In this document: positions 7,880 through 17,004 of the stretch, one piece after another | Layout of the letters: every line of letters begins with the position of its first letter | Position numbering within the stretch: the stretch's first letter is position 1 | Origin: Pedobacter hartonius | GTDB lineage: Bacteria; Bacteroidota; Bacteroidia; Sphingobacteriales; Sphingobacteriaceae | DNA: 64,000 nt | Assembly: GCF_900107535.1 (NCBI RefSeq) | Contig: NZ_FNRA01000001.1 | Coordinates: forward strand, 62,001-126,000 | Direction: 5' to 3' | The notes under the pieces: model-generated | What the model was told of the DNA's origin: nothing | Database searches by the model: none | The model's input: the letters and a program-made list of their open reading frames with translations, nothing else | Program-made: the position numbers and the translations under genes

Positions 7880-8005
7880 TTATTTAGGAGGAGGTATGTG
7901 TCCAGTATCACCACCTATAGGTGGTTCATCCTGAGTTTTAACGGTACCATCAGATGGGGAACCCAGTCCCAATATCAGCGCGATTAATAAGTGATAGAAA
8001 AACAT
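7880..8005 (-). CDS. Small 41-residue peptide with hydrophobic N-terminus
   Basis: Starts MFFYHLLIALILGLG and ends with a polar, Pro/Gly-rich part closing in GHIPPPK. The short hydrophobic segment could be a membrane anchor or an uncleaved signal. A strong terminator follows 26 bases downstream and a GC-rich hairpin lies 35 bases upstream, so it looks like a self-contained transcription unit. No family recognised. It might be the remnant of a longer exported protein. Confidence 0.45.
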   Translation of the reverse strand: MFFYHLLIALILGLGSPSDGTVKTQDEPPIGGDTGHIPPPK

Positions 8006-8039
8006 AATCAAAAATTTAGAAATGAAATACTTTGCAGTT

Positions 8040-8059
8040 CCCCGCGACCATTCGCGGGG
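8040..8059. repeat. GC-rich 8-bp perfect hairpin
   Basis: CCCCGCGA, 4-base loop, TCGCGGGG. It sits 35 bases upstream of the 41-residue gene on the minus strand, so it would be in its leader or promoter region. No T run follows on either strand, so it is not a standard terminator. Confidence 0.5.
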
Positions 8060-8097
8060 GATGCTGCGATTGTAAATCAGAAGGCCTTCTGAAATTT

Positions 8098-8170
8098 TTG
8101 GGAAGTATGAGATTCGAACGCGGGAGCTGGTAACTGCTTCCCAAACCGGTTATTAACTACCGCGTCTTCA
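8098..8170 (-). other. tRNA-like fragment / structured element
   Basis: Read on the minus strand, this contains a D-arm-like GACGCGGTAG, an anticodon-loop-like TTTGGGAAG, and a T-loop-like GTTCGAATC followed by CTTCCCA. However, the T-stem bases do not pair and there is no 5' acceptor half. The stretch does hold a 9-bp inverted repeat, TTTGGGAAG (8098-8106 on plus) with CTTCCCAAA (8137-8145). It may be a tRNA 3'-end copy left by an integration event, or a chance resemblance. Confidence 0.25.
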
Positions 8171-8277
8171 TCTCTTTATGAAATCTGTTTTGTACATTTA
8201 AACCCTGATAGCGAATCAAAGCCCGAACTGATTTCTAATGCAAACATATGGGCATGTAATTGATTATCTATCAGAGG

Positions 8278-8340
8278 ATTCCGAAGATTCCAATGATTCC
8301 TTTGGAATTCCGAAAGTTCCTGTGAGATTCCGAAAATTCC
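8278..8340. repeat. Helically phased (A/G)TTCC pentamer array
   Basis: Seven pentamers begin at 8278, 8287, 8296, 8307, 8316, 8327 and 8336, with steps of 9, 9, 11, 9, 11 and 9 bases (mean 9.7). Three larger units with the form ATTCCGAA-N2-TTCC are recognisable. The array ends 19 bases before the ATG at 8360, so it covers the promoter zone of that gene. Confidence 0.6.
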
Positions 8341-8359
8341 ATCTTATTAATAGCTCTCA

Positions 8360-9307
8360 ATGGATTTGAAAAGGTTTGATGATTATAAAAAGGCAGTAAT
8401 GCTGGCTTATGAAAAAAAGAAAAATGAAGGTAAATTACCTCCTTATCTGCAGCGCCATACACCGGCAAAATTGAAACAGGAATGTGTAGATGTGTTTCCT
8501 ACCAGATATTCAGATCAGGATGCCGAAACATTTAGATTATTTTTTGGTCTGGGAAAGGATGCCGCAGCTTACTTTAAAAGTCTTAGGGATGCCGATCCTG
8601 ACGTTTTTAAACCCTTAAACAACTATCTAAAAAAAAGCACGGGAGGTACTGCAGAAAGAAACATTCATCTGTTAGCCTGGTTAATAGATTTTGAGCACAG
8701 ACCATTTATTCCTGTGGATGCTTATGAACTGGCGAATCCGGAACGGGATCTGCCAACCCCTGAAAAAGAACTGTCCCCCGGAATACCTGAGAAAAGTCCA
8801 GACATTCCAACTCCCACAGACACAGAAAAGCCCGAGGATCAGACTCCGGTCCCACCAAATATTGACAGAGATGGCAATGGCAAATTTGGCGTGCCCAAAA
8901 AATTCGACAAGGCGATTATAGCATTTTTAGCTACAGTCTTCGTTGTGGTCAGTTCATATATCACTTACCAAATACTACAACATAATCAGTGCATGTACTG
9001 GGATGGCGCCAGGTATCAGCCAATAGCTTGTGAACAACATGTTGATGGTGCTGTGGTTATAGCCCGGGATACTTTCAGATCAGCTCACTTTAAAAAGATA
9101 ACTAATCTCTCAGTGATAAAAAGAAGTGATATAGGTAAGGTTCACTACGCTAAGGAGAATAATATAGTGACCTTTTATACTACCGGAGGTGAGAACCCCG
9201 AAGATCATCGTAAAAGATTATTACCTATGTCCGCTCACATTTATGAAAAGTATGTCTTGAAAAATAATAATTACGGGGTGGGCATCACACAAACTGTTCA
9301 GCATTAA
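8360..9307 (+). CDS. Conserved hypothetical single-pass membrane protein
   Basis: 315 residues. The N-terminal part (about 1-120) is soluble and charged, with no known motif. Residues 128-172 form a Pro/Glu/Asp-rich linker, and one membrane helix follows (about 184-203, IIAFLATVFVVVSSYITYQI). The C-terminal domain starts CMYWDGARYQPIAC and contains TFRSAHFKKIT, a combination seen in Sphingobacteriaceae hypothetical proteins. The topology suggests a cytoplasmic N-domain and a periplasmic Cys-paired C-domain. Function unknown. The phased repeat array just upstream may control it. Confidence 0.75.
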   Translation: MDLKRFDDYKKAVMLAYEKKKNEGKLPPYLQRHTPAKLKQECVDVFPTRYSDQDAETFRLFFGLGKDAAAYFKSLRDADPDVFKPLNNYLKKSTGGTAERNIHLLAWLIDFEHRPFIPVDAYELANPERDLPTPEKELSPGIPEKSPDIPTPTDTEKPEDQTPVPPNIDRDGNGKFGVPKKFDKAIIAFLATVFVVVSSYITYQILQHNQCMYWDGARYQPIACEQHVDGAVVIARDTFRSAHFKKITNLSVIKRSDIGKVHYAKENNIVTFYTTGGENPEDHRKRLLPMSAHIYEKYVLKNNNYGVGITQTVQH

Positions 9308-9343
9308 GTAAGCTTCGCCTTAGATCTGTCAGGCACAGTTGCT

Positions 9344-10528
9344 TTATTGGAAAAACGTTTTGTAAACTGCTATTCTATGTGTCCTTAACCGGTAAGGGAT
9401 CTTTTCCTGACTTCCGCTCATCTGGAAACCTATCGCATGAGATTCTTTGATAGGCATATGACAGTCGATACAGTTCTTTGCAAGTACCGCCTTATTTTTC
9501 TCAGGCACCGTTTTATGCACCACATCTTGATGGCAGCTGATGCATTTATTGGAATAGATCTCTACACTTTTCTTGGTATTATCATGAACATCATGGCAGG
9601 TGATACATTCTGCTTTGCCTACCTTATAACAAAGGCTTGCTTCGAGTAATTGTTTCTGTTTTCCATGAACATCCGGATCCTCGCCCTTGTAAACGTTGTA
9701 TTGAGGCAGGGTTTTAAGCGTATCGCCGGGTTTAAAAGCAAATGTGGAAGTCAGTGTTTTTATTCCCGTTCCGGAATGGCACACTCCACACATATCAATT
9801 CTTCTGGTCAGGGCGAGAGCTTTATAACTTACCATAAAGGTTGCCTTTTTCACCGTTGGGTTTGCTTCATGGAACTCCACATGCTGGGCAGCAGGTCCGT
9901 GGCAGCGTTCACAATCGATGCCCGCAATAAGAGACCCTTTAACAAATTCTTCTTCTACACCAAAATCACCGGCTTTGACTAGTTTTTGATTTACAAATGA
10001 ACTGTGGCACTCCAGACAACGCGCAACGATTGGTCGCCCGAAATAAATCTGGTCAGTTGGGAAGCCTGGGCTATTTACCCATTGATGTTCTTTGGTCAGA
10101 TAGTTTAGCGGCATTTGCATGAGCTTATTACCGAACCAGAAAGCAAAGGTATAGGCACTGATCCCCGCGCCGAAAACCATATCAGTATGTTCAGTTTTCA
10201 TCGCCTGCCCATGAACAAGTGCAGACTGGTATAACCCGTCTTTGAGGTTTTTAACGCCGACTTTTGTGTTCTGGTTAAAAACGAACTCGCCGTCCGGTAG
10301 TTGAAGGCTATCGGCAGAATTTGGCTTTGTAAGCATTCTGGAAGCATTGAAATGCGCGTTATGGGTGTAGGACTCCGATAAATCCTGATGACAATTTTTA
10401 CAGGTGGAACTGCCTGCGTACGCTGGTCCCCGGCTGTCTTTACGTTCTGCCTGCTGAGTACATTGCACGATAGCAAACACGAAAATGCCCAGAATCAGGA
10501 ATACTAAAAATAAACGTCGTTGGCCCAT
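9344..10528 (-). CDS. Heptaheme c-type cytochrome, lipoprotein
   Basis: 394 residues with a lipoprotein-type signal (IFVFAIVQC, Cys23). Seven CxxCH heme-binding motifs are visible in order: CKNCH, CLECH, CERCH, CGVCH, CITCH, CISCH and CIDCH. This resembles the cytochrome c554/multiheme family, so it should carry electrons at the outer or periplasmic membrane face. It lies 123 bases downstream of a SusD gene in the same direction but beyond that operon's terminator, so it has its own promoter. No partner oxidoreductase is nearby. The electron donor and acceptor are unknown. Confidence 0.88.
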   Translation of the reverse strand: MGQRRLFLVFLILGIFVFAIVQCTQQAERKDSRGPAYAGSSTCKNCHQDLSESYTHNAHFNASRMLTKPNSADSLQLPDGEFVFNQNTKVGVKNLKDGLYQSALVHGQAMKTEHTDMVFGAGISAYTFAFWFGNKLMQMPLNYLTKEHQWVNSPGFPTDQIYFGRPIVARCLECHSSFVNQKLVKAGDFGVEEEFVKGSLIAGIDCERCHGPAAQHVEFHEANPTVKKATFMVSYKALALTRRIDMCGVCHSGTGIKTLTSTFAFKPGDTLKTLPQYNVYKGEDPDVHGKQKQLLEASLCYKVGKAECITCHDVHDNTKKSVEIYSNKCISCHQDVVHKTVPEKNKAVLAKNCIDCHMPIKESHAIGFQMSGSQEKIPYRLRTHRIAVYKTFFQ

Positions 10529-10585
10529 AAAAATATTTGATTGCTGGCATCTGGCAATTAAAACCTAAAGTAGCCAAAATAACAT

Positions 10586-10621
10586 AAAAAAACCCCAGAC
10601 AGTTAAATTAACTGCCTGGGG
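10586..10621 (-). terminator. Rho-independent terminator of the SusCD operon
   Basis: A stem of 12-13 bp (10593-10605 with 10609-10621, one mismatch-type G.T) followed on the minus strand by seven T. It lies 31 bases after the SusD stop codon. Confidence 0.85.
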
Positions 10622-10651
10622 AACTTAATGAGAGAGTAATTAACTCAATTT

Positions 10652-12361
10652 CTAGTAGCCTGGGCTTTGTTTCAGTACACCTTTACTTCTGTCAATCTGA
10701 TCCTGTGGAAGAGGGAAATACTCATCCCTTGCTTCTATAGAAATTCCTTTCAGGTAACTGAAATACCCACCTTCAAAGTTGAAATAGCTTTCCAGAGTTT
10801 GCTTGGCAATACCCCAGCGTACAAGGTCAAAGAAGCGGTGTCCTTCCATTGCAAGCTCAAGTCTGCGCTCCATTCTCACAGCATTTCGTGCATAATCCGC
10901 ACCTGGGAACAATGGATACGGGCTTACCTTGTAAGCTGCAGCAGCTGCACCGCCTGCAACAGTTTTAGGCGGCAGCAATGCTGCACGTGCCCTCACCTTA
11001 TTCACCAGCTCCAAAGCCCTCGGCAGGGCGCCCGTTTCAACAGCACATTCTGCGGCCATCAGGTAAACATCGCTCAGACGGATCAGGTTTACATTTAACC
11101 CGGTCACGTTCGTTAGCCCGGGTGCAGTGCCCGAAGTGATTTGTGTCTGGTCCAGTACATTTTTGACCACTACAAACGGACCTGCATTACCCACATCACG
11201 AATCCATGCATCTCCCGGCATTAAACCGTAACCTTTACGGTAATCCACACCCCGTCTGCCCAAAGTATAATCAATACGCGGGTCAAGTGCCAAAGTAGTT
11301 GGTACTTTATAATTAGTTTTTGCGTCCCCCGTTAAGGCCATATCAGATGTATAAGGGTTAGTACGGTAAGAACCGTCCAGGAGCGGTAAACCGGCAGCAT
11401 CCACTTTAAAAGCATTTGCCAGATCAATCGTTGGCTGGAAGAAACCGCAGCATGCAACCGCATACGGGAAGTTGAGCATATCACCAACGTTTCCGTTATC
11501 ACCACCGGTACCATCAGCACCTACGGCATGTTGTACCGCAAAAATAGCTTCCGGACCATTTTCTTTCTCAATATCAAAGTTGTCTGCAAATGGCATTGTA
11601 ACCAGATCCGCCTTAGCGGTGATCACTCCATTCAGCTGGGTGTAAGCTTCAGCATATTTTTTCTGGTAGAGCAACACTTTACCCAGGTAAGCCTGTGCAA
11701 CATATTTATCTACACGGCCCACCTGTCCTTTTGGTTTGGTTTCAGGCAGGTTTGCCAGTGAATAGGTCAGATCGGCAACGATAGTAGGATAAATGTCCGG
11801 CGTATTATCTACTGCCGGCTCTGTAGTCGCTTCTGTAATCAGGGGAACAGATTTAAACACACGGACCAGGAAGAAATAATAATGCGCGCGTAACAACCTC
11901 GCTTCAGCCTGAATCTGGGCTGCGCGTGTATCGTCAAATTTCACACTGCCCTGTCCTGCCTGTAAGGCAGTAAGTACCCTCAGCGTATTGTTACAGCGCT
12001 GGATACCTTCAAAACATCTGTCCCAAAGATTGGCCAGGTTATCATTGGTACTGGTTGGCGAATGCTGCTCAATCAGGTTCATATTTGGCTGGTCACCATT
12101 ACTACTTCCCTTATGGGCATTGTCTGAAGCTACTTCGCCAAATAACCATTGGCTGGGAGCCGCTCCATAATTACCCCAGGTTCCGTTGACGTTACCATTT
12201 AACAGACCGTAAGCTCCGGTCAGCAAAGCCTCCACGCCATCCTGTGAAGTGAGGTTTTCCGTGATCAGCTCTCCCTGCGGGTTTCCCTGAATAAAATCCT
12301 TTTTACACGACAATACGGTGCAAAGGACAGCTATGAGCGATATATATATATACTTTTTCAT
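10652..12361 (-). CDS. SusD/RagB family outer-membrane lipoprotein
   Basis: 569 residues. The signal peptide ends with lipobox TVLSC (Cys19). The N-terminal TPR-rich SusD domain contains WDRCFEGIQRCNNTLRVL and LRAHYYFFLVRVF, and the C-terminal SusD_RagB region contains LIRLSDVYLMAAECA and MERRLELAMEGHRFFDLVRWG. It follows the SusC partner gene by 17 bases. The pair should bind and import an oligomeric nutrient. No carbohydrate enzyme is adjacent, so the ligand could equally be peptide or another polymer. Confidence 0.95.
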   Translation of the reverse strand: MKKYIYISLIAVLCTVLSCKKDFIQGNPQGELITENLTSQDGVEALLTGAYGLLNGNVNGTWGNYGAAPSQWLFGEVASDNAHKGSSNGDQPNMNLIEQHSPTSTNDNLANLWDRCFEGIQRCNNTLRVLTALQAGQGSVKFDDTRAAQIQAEARLLRAHYYFFLVRVFKSVPLITEATTEPAVDNTPDIYPTIVADLTYSLANLPETKPKGQVGRVDKYVAQAYLGKVLLYQKKYAEAYTQLNGVITAKADLVTMPFADNFDIEKENGPEAIFAVQHAVGADGTGGDNGNVGDMLNFPYAVACCGFFQPTIDLANAFKVDAAGLPLLDGSYRTNPYTSDMALTGDAKTNYKVPTTLALDPRIDYTLGRRGVDYRKGYGLMPGDAWIRDVGNAGPFVVVKNVLDQTQITSGTAPGLTNVTGLNVNLIRLSDVYLMAAECAVETGALPRALELVNKVRARAALLPPKTVAGGAAAAAYKVSPYPLFPGADYARNAVRMERRLELAMEGHRFFDLVRWGIAKQTLESYFNFEGGYFSYLKGISIEARDEYFPLPQDQIDRSKGVLKQSPGY

Positions 12362-12378
12362 TTTCTTATCTTTTAAAA

Positions 12379-15300
12379 TTAAAAACCAACACTAAGACCT
12401 AACAGGTACTGACGTGGAGAAGGGTAAATACCCCTGTCTAATCCCGGTACTGAGAATGTATCCGATTCCTGGCTGATCTCAGGATCCAGACCAGTATACT
12501 TTGTTATGGTAAAGATGTTGGTCGCACTTGCATAAATCCTGAATTTGCTTACCCCCGATTTTGTACCAAAAACTTTAACAGGTATGGTGTAACCGATCTG
12601 CAGGTTTTTCATCCTGAAGAAACTTCCGTTTTGTACATAGTAACTTGAAGAAGCATACTCCAGGTCAGAAACTCCTACATAAGGGGAAGGAATCATGCTG
12701 CTGGTATTTGTAGGGCTCCAGGCATCCAGTAATCTTGTACTTCTTGCGCCGTCAAAGGTTGGGAAGTCTGTAAAATAACGCGTAGCCTCATAGATATCAT
12801 TACCCTGAACACCGTTAAAGAACATGGCCACATCCCAGTTTTTGTACGCAAGATTTACGCTCAGCGAGTACAGGAAATCCGGATTTGGATTACCGATGAT
12901 CGTTCTGTCATCAGGCGTAATCGCGCCATCGCCGTTCACGTCCTGGTATCTGAATCCTCCTACCCTGGCACCGGTATAAGACGGATTGCCGGTGATGTCT
13001 GCTGCATTCTGGTTAATGCCGGCAACCTGATAACCATAAAATGCGCCAAATGGCTGACCTTCCTGCAGGATCGATGTGGTTAAACTTCTAAAGTTACCAT
13101 AAGGCTGCTTGGTGATACCGTCGGCCAGTTTGACCACCTTATTCACATTTCTGGAGAAGTTTACCCCCAGATCTAATTTAAAAGGGTTTTCATTGTTACG
13201 GTTCACATGGTAACCTAAATTAACCTCAATCCCTTTGTTGCTGATATCACCAGCATTCACAAAGGGCGAAGTTCCCAGCCCTACAGCTGTTGAAGGCAGT
13301 GGTACCGGATACAACACGTCTGATGTTTTCTTGTTGTACCAATCCACCGATCCGTCTAAGACACCGCCTTTAACAGTGAAATCCAAACCCACGTTAATTG
13401 AACTTAACGACTCCCATTTGATTCCCGGATTGGCGTACGCATTCTGATAAACTCCTGAGATTACATTGTTACCGCCACCTAAAGGATAACCGGCACTGTT
13501 GATCGCACTCTGGAACCTGTTCAGGTAATTGAATGACGGAATCCTCTGGTTTCCCGTTTGTCCGTAACCTACACGCAGTTTCAAATCACTAAAGAGCGTA
13601 TTGTCTTTCATGAAGTCCTCTTCCGAGATTCTCCATGCACCACTTACCGCAGGGAAGTAACCGTATTTGTTATCAGGGCCAAAGTTGGATGAACCGTCAC
13701 GACGGATCGTAGCACTAAACAGGTAACGGTCGTTGAAAGAGTAGTCGGCCTTGGCAAACAGAGAGAACAGTGAACCGATAGTTCCTGTACTGCTGTTGCT
13801 GATATTTGAGGCGCCGGCACTCAGGTAATAATAATCCGGGCTGCCCAGTAAGAAGAAATCATTTCTTCCCCCATTCAGCTGCCTGTTACGGTTACGGATA
13901 GCCTCTGTACCAGCCAGGATATTGAATACGTGTTTGCCAAAGGTCTTTTTATAGTTTAAAGTATTGGTCCAGGTCCACTCTGTGGTATACCCCTCGTTTT
14001 CATTTAAGTTATTCGAGTTGTTACCCTCCAAAAACTCAAGATTGGGATAACGCAGGGTCTGTCCGTTGTAGTTCTCATATCGGATACCAAAGCTGGTACG
14101 CGCTGTTAAGCCTGGAATGATATCATATTCACCAAAAACGTTTCCAAAAAAGAAATTGCTTCTGTTGATATTGTCTTTAGCACGGTATAAAACAGCAACC
14201 GGGTTTTCTGCATTTCCTAAACCACTGCCGCGGCTACCTGCAAAGTTACCCATGATATCGTAAACCGGAACAATCGTAGGAATACGGTAAGCCCATGATA
14301 TAGGGCTGCCTTCATCCTGGTATTCTCCCGCTACATTTGGGTTAACACCAAAGCCGAAACCTTCTGAATAACTGTATTGCGCGTTTTCACCGAAGCGCAG
14401 TTTATTATTCAGCGCAGTAAACTGCGTGTTGGACCTGAAGTTGTAACGGGTAAACCCTGTGTTTTTGATTGTTCCGTTTTGCTTCAGGTAACCACCTCCG
14501 AAACTGTAAACGGCATTTTCGCCGCCACCTGTTGCGCTCAACTGATAACTTTGGGTAGGCGCACTTTCAGTGATTTCATCAAACCAGTCTGTTCCCTGCT
14601 GATTGGCACGGGTGATCTGATAGAAAGTATTGGGATCCCTGCTGTAATTGTATTTAGAAGGGTCAGCATCAGCTGCAGTGATATTTTGCCCTGTTGCAGT
14701 TCCTGCCAACAGGTATGTGGGTAATGTAGGACTGGCGCCGGTGCCATAGTTGGTACCTGTTGATGGCGGTAAACCAGCATTCTTGTAGCCCAAAAACAGA
14801 TAGTCGGCATATTGCTGGGGAGACATCATTTTTGGAAAGGAACCTTTCCTTGGTGTCTGTATGCCATAATAGCTGTCCAAAGATATTTTTGGTGCTCCCA
14901 GTGTACCTTTTTTTGTGGTGATGATCACGACCCCGTTGTTGGCACGTGCGCCGTAGATTGAAGATGACGAAGCATCTTTCAGCACCTGCATGCTTTCAAT
15001 ATCATTCTGACTTAACCAGGAAAGTTTTCCCTCATAAGGAACACCGTCAATGACATACAATGGATCATTGTTGTTGATCGTCGTTGTACCACGAACCCTG
15101 ATCTGCGGGGTAGAACCCGGGGCTCCATCAGTAATGATGGCAACACCGGCTGCCTTACCCTGCAGTGATTCAATGGCACTTGCCGCGGGCTGCGATTTCA
15201 ATTGAGCAATGTTCACCACAGCTACGGCACCCGTTAAATCTTTTTTGCGTTGCGAGCTGTAACCGGTAACTACAACCTCTGTAAGGTCGTTTTTAACAGG

Positions 15301-15603
15301 ATCAAGCGTGATGTTTAAAGTGGATTGGCCAGCAACAGTTACTTCTTTATTGTTGTAACCAACAAAAGAAATAACCAGAACTGCATTTTCGGGTACATTG
15401 AGGGCAAAAATACCGTTGGCATCGGAGCTAGTTCCTCCGGGTGCATTTTTAATTTTAATGGAAGCGCCCGGAACAGGAGACTTGTCATCGCCAGCGATGA
15501 CTTTTCCGGTAACTTTAGTTTGTGCCTTTAAGTTAAAAGAAAAACACAGACTCATGAGCAAAAGGATTCCCATCCCCTTGATAAGTGGTAGTTTTCGTTG
15601 CAT
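12379..15603 (-). CDS. SusC/RagA family TonB-linked outer-membrane transporter
   Basis: 1074 residues: signal peptide (1-27), carboxypeptidase-regulatory-like domain (about 30-110, VTGKVIAGDDKSPVPGASI), the SusC signature TEVVVTGYSSQRKKDLTGAV, plug domain with NDPLYVIDGVP, and a long beta-barrel ending in LLGLSVGF with a terminal Phe. First gene of a SusCD operon with its own terminator (10586-10621). No sigma/anti-sigma or HTCS gene is adjacent, so regulation is not visible from context. Confidence 0.96.
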   Translation of the reverse strand: MQRKLPLIKGMGILLLMSLCFSFNLKAQTKVTGKVIAGDDKSPVPGASIKIKNAPGGTSSDANGIFALNVPENAVLVISFVGYNNKEVTVAGQSTLNITLDPVKNDLTEVVVTGYSSQRKKDLTGAVAVVNIAQLKSQPAASAIESLQGKAAGVAIITDGAPGSTPQIRVRGTTTINNNDPLYVIDGVPYEGKLSWLSQNDIESMQVLKDASSSSIYGARANNGVVIITTKKGTLGAPKISLDSYYGIQTPRKGSFPKMMSPQQYADYLFLGYKNAGLPPSTGTNYGTGASPTLPTYLLAGTATGQNITAADADPSKYNYSRDPNTFYQITRANQQGTDWFDEITESAPTQSYQLSATGGGENAVYSFGGGYLKQNGTIKNTGFTRYNFRSNTQFTALNNKLRFGENAQYSYSEGFGFGVNPNVAGEYQDEGSPISWAYRIPTIVPVYDIMGNFAGSRGSGLGNAENPVAVLYRAKDNINRSNFFFGNVFGEYDIIPGLTARTSFGIRYENYNGQTLRYPNLEFLEGNNSNNLNENEGYTTEWTWTNTLNYKKTFGKHVFNILAGTEAIRNRNRQLNGGRNDFFLLGSPDYYYLSAGASNISNSSTGTIGSLFSLFAKADYSFNDRYLFSATIRRDGSSNFGPDNKYGYFPAVSGAWRISEEDFMKDNTLFSDLKLRVGYGQTGNQRIPSFNYLNRFQSAINSAGYPLGGGNNVISGVYQNAYANPGIKWESLSSINVGLDFTVKGGVLDGSVDWYNKKTSDVLYPVPLPSTAVGLGTSPFVNAGDISNKGIEVNLGYHVNRNNENPFKLDLGVNFSRNVNKVVKLADGITKQPYGNFRSLTTSILQEGQPFGAFYGYQVAGINQNAADITGNPSYTGARVGGFRYQDVNGDGAITPDDRTIIGNPNPDFLYSLSVNLAYKNWDVAMFFNGVQGNDIYEATRYFTDFPTFDGARSTRLLDAWSPTNTSSMIPSPYVGVSDLEYASSSYYVQNGSFFRMKNLQIGYTIPVKVFGTKSGVSKFRIYASATNIFTITKYTGLDPEISQESDTFSVPGLDRGIYPSPRQYLLGLSVGF

Positions 15604-16409
15604 AAGAATATATTTGGTTAAAAGTTAGTGTGTAAAATTTTTATTTACATAGATCATGAAGGAATTTAGTTTATAGGTTATACAGTTAATAGTGATTTGT
15701 ATTTTATAGTATAAATGTAGCAGCAAATAATTAAATAACGGAAACGGCAGCATACGTATTTAGAAACAACAGCTAAAAATTTTGTAATTTACCGTATTGG
15801 TGTCAGTGATGACAAAGTTCCGGGATTACAAGTTATATCTGGGTTATTACTAAAACGGTAATCTAATGTAATAAATCAATTGTGTAAAAACAACACTTAG
15901 CGAATCATTTTTTTTTCGCAATAATCCTGAGAGTGGCAATTCGCCTATCCGATCAGCAGATGAATCTATAAAATATGACTTTCAAATGCGCTTCCACCCA
16001 AATAGCAGATCCCTGAAACCACCCGGCAAATTTCTTGATGCCCTGAAACAAGTTTTTTTTCCAGCGTCTTTGTAAATCGGAAATATTGTAAATTCGTAAT
16101 GTCCAAAGTTTATAGTAAGCCTATTATGAAAAAGTCTTTAATACCTGCCGATGGCCAAACCACCTCGTCACAAAATGAAAAAGACCACATTTCATTTATT
16201 CGGTATAATAATGACGTAGGGAGTATGAACGCCAGAATCGAATTACATGGAATTACACCAAAGCAATATCAGCTATCAAATTGAACGTTTAGTAATACTT
16301 TTTGAACGTAATGCTATCTCGTGCCAGCCATCTTCGGGATTCCTTTGAATAACAATTCAAATACTAATTCCAAAGAAACAGTAAGAACAAATCAATCAAT
16401 TGAAAAATT
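15604..16409. other. Long AT-rich intergenic region
   Basis: The first part (15604-15900) is the likely promoter and leader of the SusC gene on the minus strand. The rest contains only a weak 61-codon plus-strand reading (16099-16284) with no recognisable family. The stretch borders a pseudogene and is probably decayed sequence. Confidence 0.4.
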
Positions 16410-16852
16410 ATGAACAAACAATATTTTACAGAGTTGGCAGGCTATATTACCCGGGCAGACGGCATTGCTATTGAATGGTTAAACCAAATCAGCAATGGAA
16501 CCAGGTAATTACCAGCAGTTTCAGCAGCATCAAACAAACGGCAATTCATATTGCCAGTGCAGAGAAAATCTGGCTTGACTTCTGGACAAATAAAACCGAT
16601 CCGGTTTATTTATCTAAAGAATTTAAAGGCACTAAGGAAGACTTGACAGCAATCTGGAAAATAACATCAGCCAGTTTAAAAGATTTCATCGAGCACTATG
16701 CTCAAGAAAACTAATTCTGGCACACATTCCCCCACATGATTAACCACTCTACTTATCATCGTGGTCAGTTAGTAACACTGTTGCGTCAGGCTGGTTTTAC
16801 GGATCTGTGTAATACTGATCTGTTTACCTATTACAGGAAAATTCAATATTAA
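16410..16852 (+). pseudogene. Degraded DinB family protein
   Basis: Three pieces of one DinB-like protein can be joined. Frame 1 from the ATG at 16410 gives MNKQYFTELAGYITRADGIA and on to NQISN, then runs into a stop. A second frame from about 16490 gives QWNQVITSSFSSIKQTAIHI to IEHYAQEN, stop. The same frame then continues with FWHTFPHMINHSTYHRGQLV (the metal-site His of DinB) to the end. So there is a small frameshifting deletion near 16495 and an in-frame stop with loss of about ten residues near 16712. DinB proteins are metal-dependent bacillithiol or maleylpyruvate-type transferases; this copy should be inactive. Confidence 0.8.
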
Positions 16853-17004
16853 CACTTAAGGCCAATATCCTCTGTGTTTTGAATCCGGAGGATATTGGCA
16901 TTATATTGGATGGTTAAAAATAAATTAAATTATATTTACCGATTATATTTACCAGAGTTAAAAATATGCCATAGCACACAATTGGTGTTAAAAAAAATAA
17001 AAGA

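Noticed and set aside
7723..7914. 63-codon minus-strand reading overlapping the kinase start
   Set aside because: It runs through the terminator hairpin at 7812-7854 and over the end of the better supported 41-residue gene.
8271..8468. 65-codon minus-strand reading across the pentamer array
   Set aside because: The reading is a by-product of the repeats and overlaps the start of the better supported gene at 8360.
16099..16284. 61-codon plus-strand reading in the gap after SusC
   Set aside because: No domain, no conserved start context, and it sits in apparently decayed DNA.
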